Assembly (NCBI RefSeq): GCF_004403395.1
Contig: NZ_SOGN01000049.1
Coordinates: 96,105 to 160,104 of the forward strand
Origin: Cryobacterium cheniae
GTDB taxonomy: Bacteria > Actinomycetota > Actinomycetes > Actinomycetales > Microbacteriaceae
Direction of reading: 5' to 3'
Length of the DNA stretch: 64,000 nt
Made by a program: the position numbers and the translations under genes. This document shows, in pieces, positions 1 to 8,559 of this stretch. Every line of letters starts with the position of its first letter. Within the stretch, counting starts at the first letter, position 1. Under the pieces are notes generated by a model, which was given only the letters and a program-made list of their open reading frames with translations, searched no databases and was not told the DNA's origin.

Positions 1-431
1 GCATCCGCGGGCCTCGGCACTTCTTTCAGGCCCAGCACCCGCGCCACCATGGCGCCCACCTGGGCCTTGTCGGCGGATCCGTAGCCGGTGATCGCGGCCT
101 TGACCTCGCTCGGGGTGTGCAGGGTCACGGCCAGTCCGCGTTGGGCGGCGAGGAGCAGCGCGACACCGCTGATCTGGGCGGTGCCCATCACGGTGCTGAC
201 ATTGTTCTGGGCGAACACCCGCTCAATGGCGACGACCGCGGGCTTATGCCGGTCGAACATGTCTTCCAGGCCGCGGCTGATCAGCAGGAGCCTCTGTTCG
301 AGCGGCAGGTCGGGTGAGCTGCGCAGCACCGTCACGTCGACCAGGGTCGCGGCGCGGTTGCCGGCCACGTCGACGATGCCGACGCCGCAGCGGGTCAGCC
401 CGGGATCGATGCCCAGAACCCGGACTGACAT
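1..431 (-). CDS. ruvC: RuvC Holliday junction endonuclease, 3' end outside window
   Basis: RuvC cuts Holliday junctions symmetrically at the end of recombinational repair, together with the RuvAB branch-migration motor. The visible part begins [16 protein letters not shown], which is the RNase H-fold N-terminus with the first catalytic Asp. It continues through [16 protein letters not shown], which carries a catalytic Glu, and then a helix with [15 protein letters not shown]. About 143 codons are present and the last quarter lies beyond position 1. It follows yebC by 5 bases on the same strand; yebC-ruvC-ruvA-ruvB is the usual actinobacterial order, so ruvA and ruvB are expected to the left. 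Identification is firm from the motifs. Confidence 0.95.
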   Translation of the reverse strand, partial: MSVRVLGIDPGLTRCGVGIVDVAGNRAATLVDVTVLRSSPDLPLEQRLLLISRGLEDMFDRHKPAVVAIERVFAQNNVSTVMGTAQISGVALLLAAQRGLAVTLHTPSEVKAAITGYGSADKAQVGAMVARVLGLKEVPRPAD

Positions 432-436
432 GGTCG

Positions 437-1201
437 CTACTCGGTTTCGGCCTGGAGTTCCGCGATGACCTCGGGCGACACGTCGTAGTTGCTGAAGATG
501 TTCTGGACGTCGTCGAGCTCTTCGAGCGCGTCGATCAGCCGGAACACCTTGCGGGCGGTCTCGGCGTCGACCTCGACCTTGAGTTGCGGCACGAAGGCGA
601 TGTCGGCGGAGTCGTAATCGATTCCGGCGTCCTGCAGGGCCGTGCGGGTCGCCACGAGGTCGTGCGCTTCGCTGAAGACCTCGAACTTGTCGCCGTCGTC
701 GACGACTTCTTCGGCACCGGCGTCGAGCACGGCAGCGAGCACGTCGTCTTCGGTGACGTTGTTGCCCTTGGGCACCACGACAATGCCCTTGCGGTGGAAG
801 TTGTAGGCCACGCTGCCGGGATCGGCCATGTTGCCGCCATTGCGAGAAACGGTCGTGCGTACCTCGGCGGCGGCGCGGTTCTTGTTGTCGGTCAGACACT
901 CGATCATGATGGCGACGCCGTGCGCGGCGTAGCCCTCGTACATGATCGTCGTGTAGTCGACGACCTCACCGGACAGTCCGGCGCCGCGTTTGACGGCACG
1001 GTCGATGTTGTCGTTGGGGACGGAGGTCTTCTTGGCCTTCTGGATCGCGTCGACCAGGGTCGGGTTTCCCGACAGGTCGGCGCCGCCCATGCGGGCAGCC
1101 ACTTCGATGTTCTTGATCAACTTGGCGAAGGCTTTGGCCCGACGTGAGTCGGTGACCGCCTTCTGGTGCTTCGTTGTCGCCCACTTGGAATGTCCGGACA
1201 T
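437..1201 (-). CDS. yebC: YebC/PmpR family protein
   Basis: This 254-residue protein belongs to the YebC/PmpR (TACO1-like) family. Members were first described as DNA-binding regulators; some have more recently been tied to translation of difficult sequences. It opens with the family hallmark [16 protein letters not shown] and continues with [16 protein letters not shown] placed the start at this ATG although the frame stays open upstream, because the hallmark is always N-terminal. The acidic C-terminal half is typical. It sits directly upstream of ruvC, a very common linkage. Family membership is certain; the molecular role here is not. Confidence 0.95.
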   Translation of the reverse strand: MSGHSKWATTKHQKAVTDSRRAKAFAKLIKNIEVAARMGGADLSGNPTLVDAIQKAKKTSVPNDNIDRAVKRGAGLSGEVVDYTTIMYEGYAAHGVAIMIECLTDNKNRAAAEVRTTVSRNGGNMADPGSVAYNFHRKGIVVVPKGNNVTEDDVLAAVLDAGAEEVVDDGDKFEVFSEAHDLVATRTALQDAGIDYDSADIAFVPQLKVEVDAETARKVFRLIDALEELDDVQNIFSNYDVSPEVIAELQAETE

Positions 1202-1349
1202 GAGTCTCCCGTTGTCTTTGGCTGTCGTGACGTGGCTGTCGATTGGCGCCGGGGTGCCTGCTGCCGCTGGTCGCTGCACTGCTGTGCCACTGATCGCTGC
1301 ACCTGGAGGTGCGCCCCATTCTAACCCGCGATGCCTGATGGGACGGGCT

Positions 1350-1892
1350 TCACGCGCCCGGAACCGCGGCAAGCAGCTTGGTCAGGGTGCGGAGGTTGCG
1401 GGTGGTCGTGGTCGACCGGTAGCGGGCCTTGCCGCTCAGCTTGCTGAACGGGCTGTTGATGCCGACGCTCCGGCGCACCTGCCAGTAGAGCACGCCCTCC
1501 CCGGGCCGTACCTCTTCCGTGTCCGGGTCCAGCCGGCCGGCCGACGCGTGCAACTCTTCGAGGGCTGATTGCCCGGCCCCGAATACGACGTACGGATGCC
1601 AGCCGTCCCGCTGGGCGTCGAACGGGAACGCCCGCACCACCGAATCGAGGGTGCCGACCCCCACGAGCACGATCCAGGCCTGATAGCCGAAGGCGCTCGA
1701 GAGGGCACGTTCGATCCGGGGTTTGAGCGCCGCGGCATCCGTTTCACCCGTCGTGAACAGCACGTTGCCGCTGGCCAGGACCGTGCGAACGTCTGCGTAG
1801 CCGAGGTCGCGGAAGACGGTCTGCAACTCGGCCATCGCGATGGTGATCCCGTTGACGTTGATTCCGCGCAGGAGCGCCACCCAGTCGGCCAT
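1350..1892 (-). CDS. DUF1697 domain-containing protein
   Basis: A 180-residue protein that matches the DUF1697 family throughout: N-terminal [17 protein letters not shown], then [16 protein letters not shown], and a C-terminal [18 protein letters not shown] followed by a [12 protein letters not shown] segment. The biochemical function of DUF1697 is unknown. It starts 9 bases after the pdxT stop on the same strand, so it may be co-transcribed with pdxS-pdxT, though a role in vitamin B6 synthesis does not follow from that. A gap of about 150 bases separates it from yebC downstream. Confidence 0.88.
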   Translation of the reverse strand: MADWVALLRGINVNGITIAMAELQTVFRDLGYADVRTVLASGNVLFTTGETDAAALKPRIERALSSAFGYQAWIVLVGVGTLDSVVRAFPFDAQRDGWHPYVVFGAGQSALEELHASAGRLDPDTEEVRPGEGVLYWQVRRSVGINSPFSKLSGKARYRSTTTTRNLRTLTKLLAAVPGA

Positions 1893-1901
1893 GACCGGAG
1901 C

Positions 1902-2495
1902 CTAGTGACGGAAGTTCGCGGCGGCCACCTTCTGCAGGAAATACTCGTGGAAGCGGTACTCCCCGGTGATCTCCGGATGGAACGACGTGCCGAGCAAGTT
2001 GTCCTGCTCGACCGCGACGCAGCGCCCGTCGGAGAGCGTGGCCAGAGCCCGTGCGCTCGGCCCGACGGTCTCCACCACGGGAGCTCGGATGAACACGGCG
2101 TGCACCGCCGGATCACCCAGCACGGGCACATCAAGATCGGTCTCGAACGACAGCGTCTGCGAGCCGAAGGCGTTCCGGCGCACCGCGATGTCGAGGCCGC
2201 CGATGGTCTGCTGGCCTCTGATCCCGTCGATGACGGTGTCGGCGAGCATGATCAGACCGGCACAGGTGCCGTACACGGGCAGGCCGCTCCGCACGGCCTC
2301 CGCGAGCGGGTCGGCGAGGCCGAACGCCCGGGCCAGTTTGTCCATCACGCTGGACTCGCCGCCCGGGATCACCAGCCCGCTGATGCGGGCCAGTTCCTCC
2401 GGGCGGCGGATGAGTTCGACGTCGGCACCGAGGGACCGCAGCACCCCGGCATGCTCCCGAAAGTCACCCTGAAGGGCGAGAACTCCAACGATCAC
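1902..2495 (-). CDS. pdxT: Pyridoxal 5'-phosphate synthase glutaminase subunit PdxT
   Basis: PdxT releases ammonia from glutamine and channels it to PdxS for de novo pyridoxal phosphate synthesis. I chose the GTG at 2495, which gives VIVGVLALQGDFREH, the conserved N-terminus; the longer open frame would overlap pdxS. The protein is then 197 residues, normal for the family. The oxyanion region LVIPGGESSVMDKL, the nucleophile elbow GTCAGLIML (catalytic Cys) and the C-terminal GTSFHPEI (His-x-Glu of the triad) are all present. It begins 10 bases after the pdxS stop. Confidence 0.95.
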   Translation of the reverse strand: MIVGVLALQGDFREHAGVLRSLGADVELIRRPEELARISGLVIPGGESSVMDKLARAFGLADPLAEAVRSGLPVYGTCAGLIMLADTVIDGIRGQQTIGGLDIAVRRNAFGSQTLSFETDLDVPVLGDPAVHAVFIRAPVVETVGPSARALATLSDGRCVAVEQDNLLGTSFHPEITGEYRFHEYFLQKVAAANFRH

Positions 2496-2505
2496 GGACG
2501 GGTGG

Positions 2506-3402
2506 CTACCAGCCGCGCTCGGAGAGGCGGTGCGGCGCCGCCAGGTCGGACACGTTGATGCCGACCATGGCCTCGCCGAGCCCACGGGAGACCGATGCGA
2601 TCACGCTGGGGTCGTCGTAGAACGTGACGGCCTTGACGATCGCGTTCGCGCGCGCCTGCGGGTTGCCCGACTTGAAGATGCCGGAGCCGACGAACACGCC
2701 GTCAGCGCCCATCTGCATCATCAGGGCGGCGTCGGCAGGGGTGGCGACGCCGCCGGCGACGAACAGGACGACGGGGAGCTTGCCGGTGGCTGCGATCTCC
2801 GCGACGAGTTCGTACGGTGCCTGCAGTTCCTTCGCGGCGACGTACAGTTCGTCCTTGCTCAGGCCGGCCAGTCGTGCAACCTCGCCCTTGATGGTGCGGA
2901 TGTGCTTCATGGCCTCGGAGACGTCGCCGGTACCGGCCTCGCCCTTGGACCGGATCATGGCCGCGCCCTCGGTGATGCGGCGGAGCGCCTCACCAAGGTT
3001 GGTGGCACCACAGACGAACGGAACCGTGAAGTTCCACTTGTCGATGTGGTTGACGTAGTCGGCGGGGCTGAGCACCTCGGACTCGTCGATGTAGTCGACG
3101 TTCAGGGCCTGCAGGATCTGCGCTTCGACGAAGTGGCCGATGCGGGCCTTGGCCATCACCGGGATGGAGACCTCGGCGATGATGCTGTCGATCAGGTCGG
3201 GGTCGCTCATGCGGGCGACACCGCCCTGAGAACGGATGTCAGCGGGAACCCGCTCGAGGGCCATGACGGCGACAGCACCGGCGTCCTCGGCGATGCGAGC
3301 CTGCTCGGCGTTGACGACGTCCATGATGACGCCGCCCTTCATCATGTCGGCGAGTCCACGCTTGACGCGGCTCGAACCAAAGGCGGAAGTGGTTTCAGTC
3401 AT
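2506..3402 (-). CDS. pdxS: Pyridoxal 5'-phosphate synthase lyase subunit PdxS
   Basis: PdxS combines ribose 5-phosphate (or ribulose 5-phosphate), glyceraldehyde 3-phosphate and PdxT-supplied ammonia into pyridoxal 5'-phosphate. The protein is 298 residues from the ATG at 3402, the family length; upstream in-frame sequence is discarded as unrelated. Visible signatures are [21 protein letters not shown] at the start, the catalytic-lysine segments [14 protein letters not shown] and [11 protein letters not shown], and the phosphate-binding [30 protein letters not shown]. It forms a tight pair with pdxT. The cell can therefore make vitamin B6 by the DXP-independent route. Confidence 0.97.
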   Translation of the reverse strand: MTETTSAFGSSRVKRGLADMMKGGVIMDVVNAEQARIAEDAGAVAVMALERVPADIRSQGGVARMSDPDLIDSIIAEVSIPVMAKARIGHFVEAQILQALNVDYIDESEVLSPADYVNHIDKWNFTVPFVCGATNLGEALRRITEGAAMIRSKGEAGTGDVSEAMKHIRTIKGEVARLAGLSKDELYVAAKELQAPYELVAEIAATGKLPVVLFVAGGVATPADAALMMQMGADGVFVGSGIFKSGNPQARANAIVKAVTFYDDPSVIASVSRGLGEAMVGINVSDLAAPHRLSERGW

Positions 3403-3472
3403 AGCTTTGATTCTATTCCTTGCGTGTTGTCGGTTCCGCCCGGCGGGTGCCTGCGCGGAGGGGTAGGTGAGG

Positions 3473-4036
3473 CTAGCTCTGGTCCGTCGGCCAGCCGCCT
3501 GCGACTTCGCGCCGCACATCGCCCAGAAGGCGGGGAATCGCCTTCGTTCCGGCGATGATCGGGAAGAAGTTCGAGTCGAGTGCCCAGCGGGGAACGATGT
3601 GTTGGTGCAGGTGCCCGGCGATGCCCGCGCCGGCGATGCGGCCCTGATTCATGCCGATGTTGAAGCCGTCACAGTGCGACACCGCCTTGAGCACGCGCAT
3701 GGCCACCTGGGTGAGACTGCCGATCTCGGCGATCTCCTCCGGGCTGGCCTCGTCGTACGTCGCGATGTGGCGGTACGGGCAGACCAGCAGATGCCCGCTG
3801 TTGTAGGGGAACAGGTTTAGCAACACGTAGGCGTGCTTGCCGCGGGCCACGATCAGCGCCTTCTCGTCGGTCATGCCGGGAGCCAGGCAGAAGGGGCAAT
3901 CGTCCGGGTGCGGCTGCTGACCATCCTGAATGTAGACCATGCGGTGCGGGGTCCAGAGGCGTTGGAAGGCATCCGGAACCGCGGCGAACTCCGATGACTG
4001 CTCGAGTCCCTCGAACTCGTCACTGTGCTGGTCCAT
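3473..4036 (-). CDS. HIT family nucleotide hydrolase/transferase
   Basis: A 187-residue histidine-triad protein. It has a Zn-binding-like CPFC pair near residue 48, a central [19 protein letters not shown] segment and the catalytic triad [10 protein letters not shown] near residue 143. HIT proteins of this type act on dinucleoside polyphosphates or nucleoside phosphoramidates; the substrate here cannot be read from sequence. The start codon lies 1 base after the thrS stop, so the two are probably translated from one message. A thrS-HIT pairing is a widely conserved actinobacterial arrangement. Confidence 0.9.
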   Translation of the reverse strand: MDQHSDEFEGLEQSSEFAAVPDAFQRLWTPHRMVYIQDGQQPHPDDCPFCLAPGMTDEKALIVARGKHAYVLLNLFPYNSGHLLVCPYRHIATYDEASPEEIAEIGSLTQVAMRVLKAVSHCDGFNIGMNQGRIAGAGIAGHLHQHIVPRWALDSNFFPIIAGTKAIPRLLGDVRREVAGGWPTDQS

Positions 4037-4037
4037 G

Positions 4038-6005
4038 TCAGGCCTGGCCCGTAGTTGTGACCTGGGCGCGGGTCTCGATCGCGGCGATGATGCGCGCGAT
4101 GGCCTCGTCGGCCGGCACGCCGTTGTCCTGGGTGCCGTCGCGGAACCGGAAGCTCACGGCACCGTTATCGCGGTCATCCTCGCCGACGATCAGCTGGAAG
4201 GGAACCTTCGCCTTGGTGTGGTTGCGGATCTTCTTCTGCATGCGATCGTCGGAGTGGTCGACCTCGGCGCGCACGCCCGCGGCTTTGAGGCGGCCGACGA
4301 TCTCGTCCAGGTACGGGCCGTACTGCTCGGACACCGGGATGCCGACGACCTGAACCGGGGACAGCCACACTGGGAAGGCCCCGGCATAGTGCTCGGTGAG
4401 CACCGCGAAGAAGCGCTCGATCGACCCGAACAGGGCCCGGTGGATCATCACCGGACGTTGACGGGAGCCGTCGGGAGCCGTGTATTCGAGGTCGAACCGC
4501 TCCGGCAGATTGAAGTCGAGCTGGATCGTGGACATCTGCCAGGTGCGGCCGATCGCGTCGCGGGCCTGAACGGAGATCTTCGGACCGTAGAACGCGGCGC
4601 CGCCCGGGTCGGCCACGAGATCGAGGCCGGATGCTTCGGCAACCTCGCGCAGGGTGTCGGTCGCTTCCGCCCACGCCTCCGCGGTGCCGACGAACTTCTT
4701 CGGGTCCTTCGTAGAGAGTTCGAGGTAGTAGTCCTCGAGGCCGTAGTCGGCGAGCAGCTTGAGCACGAAGTTGAGGGTGCTGGTGAGCTCCTCCTTCATG
4801 CCTTCGCGGGTGGTGTAGATGTGCGCGTCGTCCTGCGTCATTCCGCGCACGCGGGTGAGGCCGTGCACGACACCGGACTTCTCATAGCGGTAGACCGAGC
4901 CGAACTCGAACAGCCGCATGGGCAGGTCGCGGTAGCTGCGTCCGCTGGAACGGAAAATCAGGTTGTGGAACGGGCAGTTCATCGGCTTGAGGTAGTAGTC
5001 GACGCCCTGGCGGGTCATATGGCCGTCGGCGTCGTACTCAGCGTCCAGTTTCATCGGCGGGAACATGCCGTCGGCGTACCAGTCGAGGTGCCCGGACGTC
5101 TCGAAAAGGTTCGACTTGGTGATGTGCGGCGTGTAGACGAAATCGTAGCCGGCCTCGGTGTGGCGCTTGCGGGAGTAGTTCTCCATCTCCTGCCTGATGA
5201 TGCCGCCCCGGGGATGGAAGACGGGGAGGCCCGAGCCGATCTCCTCGGGGAAGCTGAAGAGGTCCAGCTCGGCGCCGAGCTTGCGGTGGTCGCGCTTGGC
5301 GGCCTCTTCCTGGCGGGCCTGGTACGCGCGCAATTCGTCCTTGGTGGGCCAGGCGGTGCCGTAGATGCGCTGCAATTGCGGGTTCTTCTCGGACCCGCGC
5401 CAGTAGGCGGCGGCCAGGCGGGTCAGGGAATACCCGTTGCCGATCATGCGGGTGTTCGGCAGGTGCGGGCCGCGGCAGAGGTCTTTCCAGACCGTCTCCC
5501 CCGTCTTCGGGTCAACATTGTCGTAGATGGTGAGCTCGGCGCCGCCGACCTCGACCGACTCGTTGTCGGCGGTCTCCGCGGCCCCGCCCTTGAGCCCGAT
5601 CAGTTCGAGCTTGTACGGTTCGGCCGCGAGTTCTTCCCTGGCCTGGTCGTCGGTGACGACGCGGCGCACGAACCGCTGACCCTGACGGATGATGCGGTCC
5701 ATGGCCTTCTCGAGAGACTTGATGTCCTCGGGGGTGAACGCCTCTTCGACGTCGAAGTCGTAGTAGAAACCGTCGGTGACGGGCGGGCCGATGCCCAGGC
5801 GAGCGGACGGGTTCACGGTCTGCACGGCCTGCGCAAGCACGTGCGCGGCCGAGTGGCGCAGAATGCTGAGGCCGTCGGGCGAGCCGATGGTCACCGGTTC
5901 GACGACATCCGTGGGAGTCACCGTCGTGGCGAGATCCTTGAGCTCGCCGTTGACGCGCATTGCGACAACGGACCGGTCGGTGAAAAGCTCAAAGCCGTCA
6001 GCCAC
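4038..6005 (-). CDS. thrS: Threonine-tRNA ligase
   Basis: A 655-residue class II aminoacyl-tRNA synthetase. In order: an N-terminal TGS domain (about 1-65), the editing domain with HSAAH (near residue 93) and CRGPH (near 198), and the catalytic core. The core holds the zinc cysteine in [10 protein letters not shown], motif 2 in [17 protein letters not shown] and motif 3 in [13 protein letters not shown]. The C-terminal anticodon-binding domain ends with [12 protein letters not shown]. Length and all catalytic and editing residues look intact. I see no T-box leader in the roughly 85 bases between its start and the tRNA terminator. Confidence 0.97.
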   Translation of the reverse strand: MADGFELFTDRSVVAMRVNGELKDLATTVTPTDVVEPVTIGSPDGLSILRHSAAHVLAQAVQTVNPSARLGIGPPVTDGFYYDFDVEEAFTPEDIKSLEKAMDRIIRQGQRFVRRVVTDDQAREELAAEPYKLELIGLKGGAAETADNESVEVGGAELTIYDNVDPKTGETVWKDLCRGPHLPNTRMIGNGYSLTRLAAAYWRGSEKNPQLQRIYGTAWPTKDELRAYQARQEEAAKRDHRKLGAELDLFSFPEEIGSGLPVFHPRGGIIRQEMENYSRKRHTEAGYDFVYTPHITKSNLFETSGHLDWYADGMFPPMKLDAEYDADGHMTRQGVDYYLKPMNCPFHNLIFRSSGRSYRDLPMRLFEFGSVYRYEKSGVVHGLTRVRGMTQDDAHIYTTREGMKEELTSTLNFVLKLLADYGLEDYYLELSTKDPKKFVGTAEAWAEATDTLREVAEASGLDLVADPGGAAFYGPKISVQARDAIGRTWQMSTIQLDFNLPERFDLEYTAPDGSRQRPVMIHRALFGSIERFFAVLTEHYAGAFPVWLSPVQVVGIPVSEQYGPYLDEIVGRLKAAGVRAEVDHSDDRMQKKIRNHTKAKVPFQLIVGEDDRDNGAVSFRFRDGTQDNGVPADEAIARIIAAIETRAQVTTTGQA

Positions 6006-6089
6006 GTGTATTACTCCTCAGTATTGGTCGAACCCCCTCAACTTTAGCGGCGCGCCTCGACCCAGACGGGCACGGCCATTCTGGGCAAA

Positions 6090-6117
6090 GAAAAAACCCC
6101 CGATTTACCGGGGGTTT
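6090..6117 (-). terminator. Rho-independent terminator of tRNA array copy A
   Basis: Read on the minus strand, a CCCCCG/CGGGGG stem with a 6-7 base loop (GTAAAT) is followed by a run of six T. It lies a few bases beyond the 3' end of tRNA-Val(GAC) and ends the tRNA transcript before thrS. Confidence 0.85.
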
Positions 6118-6122
6118 GTCTG

Positions 6123-6194
6123 TGGGCGATACTGGGATCGAACCAGTGACCTCTTCCGTGTCAGGGAAGCGCGCTACCGCTGCGCCAATCGCCC
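6123..6194 (-). tRNA. tRNA-Val(GAC), copy A
   Basis: A 72-base cloverleaf read on the minus strand. The acceptor arm GGGCGAT pairs with ATCGCCC, the discriminator is A, and the T arm contains GGTTCGATCC. The anticodon loop reads CTGACAC, giving anticodon GAC (valine). CCA is not encoded. It is the last gene of a Gly-Cys-Val transcript and is identical to the copy at 6600-6671. Confidence 0.96.
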
Positions 6195-6219
6195 ATTTTC
6201 CAGAATGACTTTCCAGAAG

Positions 6220-6293
6220 TGGAGGTGGATACGGGATTCGAACCCGTGTATACGGCTTTGCAGGCCGCTGCCTCGCCTCTCGGCCAACCCACC
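6220..6293 (-). tRNA. tRNA-Cys(GCA), copy A
   Basis: Minus-strand tRNA with acceptor GGTGGGT pairing with ATCCACC, discriminator U (typical of cysteine tRNAs) and an encoded CCA. The anticodon loop CTGCAAA gives GCA. It differs from copy B by one base in the variable loop (ATAC here, CTAC in the copy at 6697-6770). Confidence 0.96.
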
Positions 6294-6342
6294 ACTTGGG
6301 ATTCGTACCAAAAAGAACCGGCCTCACGGCCGATTCCATTCG

Positions 6343-6414
6343 AGCGGATGACGAGATTCGAACTCGCGACCCTCACCTTGGCAAGGTGATGCGCTACCAC
6401 TGCGCCACATCCGC
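6343..6414 (-). tRNA. tRNA-Gly(GCC), copy A
   Basis: A 72-base minus-strand tRNA. Acceptor GCGGATG pairs with the 3' CATCCGC, the anticodon loop reads TTGCCAA (anticodon GCC), and the T loop is GTTCGAATC. It is the first gene of copy A of the Gly-Cys-Val array and is identical to the copy at 6820-6891. Confidence 0.96.
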
Positions 6415-6550
6415 ACTTGTCAACGTTTCCGCTGACTTGAAAGACTCTAGCCGATTCCGACCGACCCCGCCGCACCCTCCCCGGCGATTCATCGCGGCGA
6501 GACCGAGGAGGGCCCGACTTCACCGGGATTTCGGGCCAGTCGCGGGGAAA

Positions 6551-6578
6551 GAAAAAACCCCCGAGTTACCGGGGGTTT
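6551..6578 (-). terminator. Rho-independent terminator of tRNA array copy B
   Basis: Minus strand: a CCCCCGGTAACTCGGGGG hairpin followed by six T, nearly identical to the terminator at 6090-6117. It lies between the two tRNA arrays, so transcripts from copy B should stop before copy A. Confidence 0.85.
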
Positions 6579-6599
6579 ATCTGTCTCGCACAAGAACTG

Positions 6600-6671
6600 T
6601 GGGCGATACTGGGATCGAACCAGTGACCTCTTCCGTGTCAGGGAAGCGCGCTACCGCTGCGCCAATCGCCC
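6600..6671 (-). tRNA. tRNA-Val(GAC), copy B
   Basis: Sequence identical to the tRNA at 6123-6194; anticodon GAC within loop CTGACAC. It is last in the Gly-Cys-Val order of copy B. About 20 extra bases separate it from its terminator compared with copy A. Confidence 0.96.
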
Positions 6672-6696
6672 ATTTTCCAGAATGACTTTCCAGAAG

Positions 6697-6770
6697 TGGA
6701 GGTGGATACGGGATTCGAACCCGTGTAGACGGCTTTGCAGGCCGCTGCCTCGCCTCTCGGCCAACCCACC
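6697..6770 (-). tRNA. tRNA-Cys(GCA), copy B
   Basis: Anticodon GCA, discriminator U and encoded CCA as in copy A. Position 6728 carries G where copy A carries T at 6251, changing the first variable-loop base from A to C in the RNA. Stems are unaffected, so both genes should be functional. Confidence 0.96.
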
Positions 6771-6819
6771 ACTTGGGATTCGTACCAAAAAGAACCGGCC
6801 TCACGGCCGATCCCATTCG

Positions 6820-6891
6820 AGCGGATGACGAGATTCGAACTCGCGACCCTCACCTTGGCAAGGTGATGCGCTACCACTGCGCCACATCCGC
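6820..6891 (-). tRNA. tRNA-Gly(GCC), copy B
   Basis: Identical to the tRNA at 6343-6414, anticodon GCC. It is the promoter-proximal gene of copy B, with a good promoter about 30 bases upstream. Confidence 0.96.
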
Positions 6892-6919
6892 AACTGCCCG
6901 CATTTCTGCGCGCTTGAAG

Positions 6920-6949
6920 ACTCTAGCCGATACTCCGGTTCATATTCAA
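6920..6949 (-). promoter_or_regulatory. Promoter of tRNA array copy B
   Basis: On the minus strand, TTGAAT (-35, 6944-6949) and TAGAGT (-10, 6920-6925) are separated by 18 bases, just upstream of tRNA-Gly copy B. Copy A keeps the same TAGAGT at 6434-6439, but the position 18 bases further upstream is GC-only with no recognisable -35. Confidence 0.6.
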
Positions 6950-7043
6950 ACCGAGCCTCCCCGGCGTGTTGCGGCCCCCTCGATGTGCGCCTTCCGCCCG
7001 GTCTGGGCTAGTATCGGAACTCGCGGTTGTAGATGAACCGCCG

Positions 7044-7116
7044 GGGCGATTGGCGCAGTTGGTAGCGCGCTTCCTTCACACGGAAGAGGTCATCGGTTCG
7101 AGTCCGGTATCGCCCA
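7044..7116 (+). tRNA. tRNA-Val(CAC)
   Basis: A plus-strand, 73-base tRNA. Acceptor GGGCGAT pairs with ATCGCCC, discriminator A, T arm GGTTCGAGTCC. The anticodon loop TTCACAC gives CAC. A possible -10 (TAGTAT, 7009-7014) precedes it. It transcribes away from the two tRNA arrays and reads the GUG codon that the GAC isoacceptors do not cover. Confidence 0.96.
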
Positions 7117-7124
7117 CACACAGG

Positions 7125-7157
7125 AAAAGCCCCGGAAATCCGGGGCTTTTCTCGTTT
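7125..7157 (+). terminator. Terminator after tRNA-Val(CAC)
   Basis: AAAAGCCCCGG and CCGGGGCTTTT form a near-perfect hairpin with an AAAT loop, followed by a T-rich tail, starting 8 bases after the tRNA. It is a strong intrinsic terminator on the plus strand. Confidence 0.88.
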
Positions 7158-7193
7158 GACGGTGCGGGTCGAAGTCGACTGGCCGCAGCCCGA

Positions 7194-7355
7194 TCAGGTC
7201 CGTTTTCCGGACATCATCCGGACCAGCCAGACGATCACGGCGATGACGACGAGCACGATGCCTACCCAGATCAGGAAGTTGAGCGACTCGACGAATCCTC
7301 CGGTGAGGAGAAGAGCGACGGCGATGATTGCGATGACGATGAGGAGGATGTTCAT
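7194..7355 (-). CDS. Small hydrophobic membrane protein, 53 aa
   Basis: The gene encodes 53 residues beginning MNILLIVIAIIAVALLL. There are two membrane segments, about residues 3-18 and 28-45, separated by the polar turn TGGFVESLN, and a basic tail MSGKRT. A strong Shine-Dalgarno (GGGGAG) lies 6-8 bases before the ATG. No catalytic motif is present. The gene is upstream of a CsbD-like gene on the same strand, and similar tiny hydrophobic proteins often accompany stress genes; function is unknown. Confidence 0.72.
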   Translation of the reverse strand: MNILLIVIAIIAVALLLTGGFVESLNFLIWVGIVLVVIAVIVWLVRMMSGKRT

Positions 7356-7427
7356 GATTCTCCCCTGCCTTTCTTTGGTTGTTGGTTCGCTTGACGGTTC
7401 GATTGTCGGTCGCTGAAACCGGCTCGG

Positions 7428-7601
7428 TCAGTCTGTGAGCGCATCCTTCACGTTCTCACCGGCCTGCTTGAGGTTCGCCTTGGTCTGATCGGCCTTTCCT
7501 TCAGCCTCGAGACGCTCGTTGTCGGTCATCTTGCCGACGGACTCCTTGGCCTTTCCGACGGCCTCCTCGGTGGCGTTCTTGATCTTGTCCGAAGCACTCA
7601 T
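7428..7601 (-). CDS. CsbD family stress-response protein, 57 aa
   Basis: A 57-residue, highly charged helical protein: MSASDKIKNATEEAVGKAKE, then a second repeat with NERLEAEGKADQTKANLKQ. This is the CsbD pattern, two amphipathic helices around a KxxAEG-type motif. CsbD proteins are general-stress proteins of unknown mechanism. It lies 72 bases before the small membrane protein gene on the same strand, and the two may be co-expressed. Confidence 0.88.
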   Translation of the reverse strand: MSASDKIKNATEEAVGKAKESVGKMTDNERLEAEGKADQTKANLKQAGENVKDALTD

Positions 7602-7679
7602 AGAAACGGTCCTTTCACTGGTAGCCGGTATCTGCGGTCAGTATATGGCTCCCGGTCGGTCTCATCTAGGCTGACAACC

Positions 7680-8390
7680 ATGGACGGGCTGAGCGAAATC
7701 TGGGGGCAGCTCTCCGCCCGCAACGAACCTCTGCCCGCGGTCACCGCCTGGCTGACCATCGTGGCCGCCGCCGTGCTCGTGCTGGTGCCGGCCCTGTGGC
7801 GGGTCAGCCGCCACGTCATCACGATCGCGCACGAGGGTGGCCATGCCGTGGTGGCGACGTTCAGCGGCCGGCGGCTCGGTGGCATCCGGTTGCACTCGGA
7901 TACCTCCGGGCTGACCGTGAGCAGCGGGCGCCCGCGCGGACTCGGCATGGTCCTGACCCTGCTGGCCGGCTACACGGCTCCTGCCCTGCTGGGGCTGGGC
8001 GCCGCACGGATGCTCAGTCTCGGGTACGACATCGGCCTGCTGTGGCTGCTGCTGGCGGCCCTGGCGCTGCTGCTGGTGCAGATCCGCAACTGGTTCGGGC
8101 TCTGGTCCGTGCTCGTCACCGCGGGCCTGGTCTTCGGCATCACCTGGTTCGGCACCCCCCCGGTGCAGAGCGTCTTCGTCCTGCTGATCACCGCGTTTTT
8201 GCTGCTCGGAGCGGTGCGCACCGTGGTCGAACTGCAGCGGTCCCGGTCACGGAGCCGTGGCACCACTTCCGACGCCGATCAGCTGGCCCGTCTGACCCAC
8301 ATCCCGGGCGTGGTCTGGGTGACCGTGTTCTTCGTCGCGACGATTGCGTGCGCGGGGCTCGCGGGACGGTTCCTCGGCCTGCTCGCCTGA
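7680..8390 (+). CDS. M50 family (Peptidase_M50B-like) membrane metallopeptidase
   Basis: A 236-residue polytopic membrane protein. Residues 22-40 are a membrane segment, followed by ITIAHEGGHAVVATFSG, a HExxH zinc site (His-Glu-Gly-Gly-His). The next segment, GGIRLHSDTSGLT, is typical of the M50B subgroup. Five or so further hydrophobic segments follow, one with GYTAPALLGLGAA and a last one near the C-terminus. M50 peptidases cleave within membranes, but M50B members are largely uncharacterised and the substrate cannot be inferred. It is transcribed divergently from the CsbD gene. Confidence 0.85.
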   Translation: MDGLSEIWGQLSARNEPLPAVTAWLTIVAAAVLVLVPALWRVSRHVITIAHEGGHAVVATFSGRRLGGIRLHSDTSGLTVSSGRPRGLGMVLTLLAGYTAPALLGLGAARMLSLGYDIGLLWLLLAALALLLVQIRNWFGLWSVLVTAGLVFGITWFGTPPVQSVFVLLITAFLLLGAVRTVVELQRSRSRSRGTTSDADQLARLTHIPGVVWVTVFFVATIACAGLAGRFLGLLA

Positions 8391-8559
8391 CGGAGCCCTA
8401 CCCGCTCGTAGGCGGGGCGATCCTCCGAACTGCCCGTGTCGCCTCTTGACGCGCTGATGGAATCGGATGAAGGAGTCCCACGATTGCTGTCAGATCCTGC
8501 AACACGGCACGCCGAAGGGCCGCGGATCCGGTGGGAAGGGTGAGGGTGACGTCGTCCAC

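Larger units (their letters stand above)
6090..6891 (-). repeat. Tandem duplication of a terminator plus tRNA-Val-Cys-Gly block
   Basis: Two head-to-tail copies, 6090-6414 and 6551-6891. The tRNA genes and their spacers are almost identical; I see one difference in tRNA-Cys and one in the spacer before tRNA-Gly (attccatt versus atcccatt). The terminator-to-tRNA-Val spacing differs by about 15 bases. The flanks upstream of each copy diverge quickly beyond the -10 element. Confidence 0.85.

Noticed and set aside
3939..6047. A 702-codon open frame on the plus strand opposite thrS
   Set aside because: thrS on the other strand has every catalytic motif. The antisense frame is open only because of high GC, and its translation is a low-complexity Val/Gly/Arg/Asp mix with no domain.
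6006..6089. Possible T-box or other leader for thrS
   Set aside because: Only about 85 bases lie between the thrS start and the tRNA terminator, and I see no conserved T-box sequence or antiterminator.
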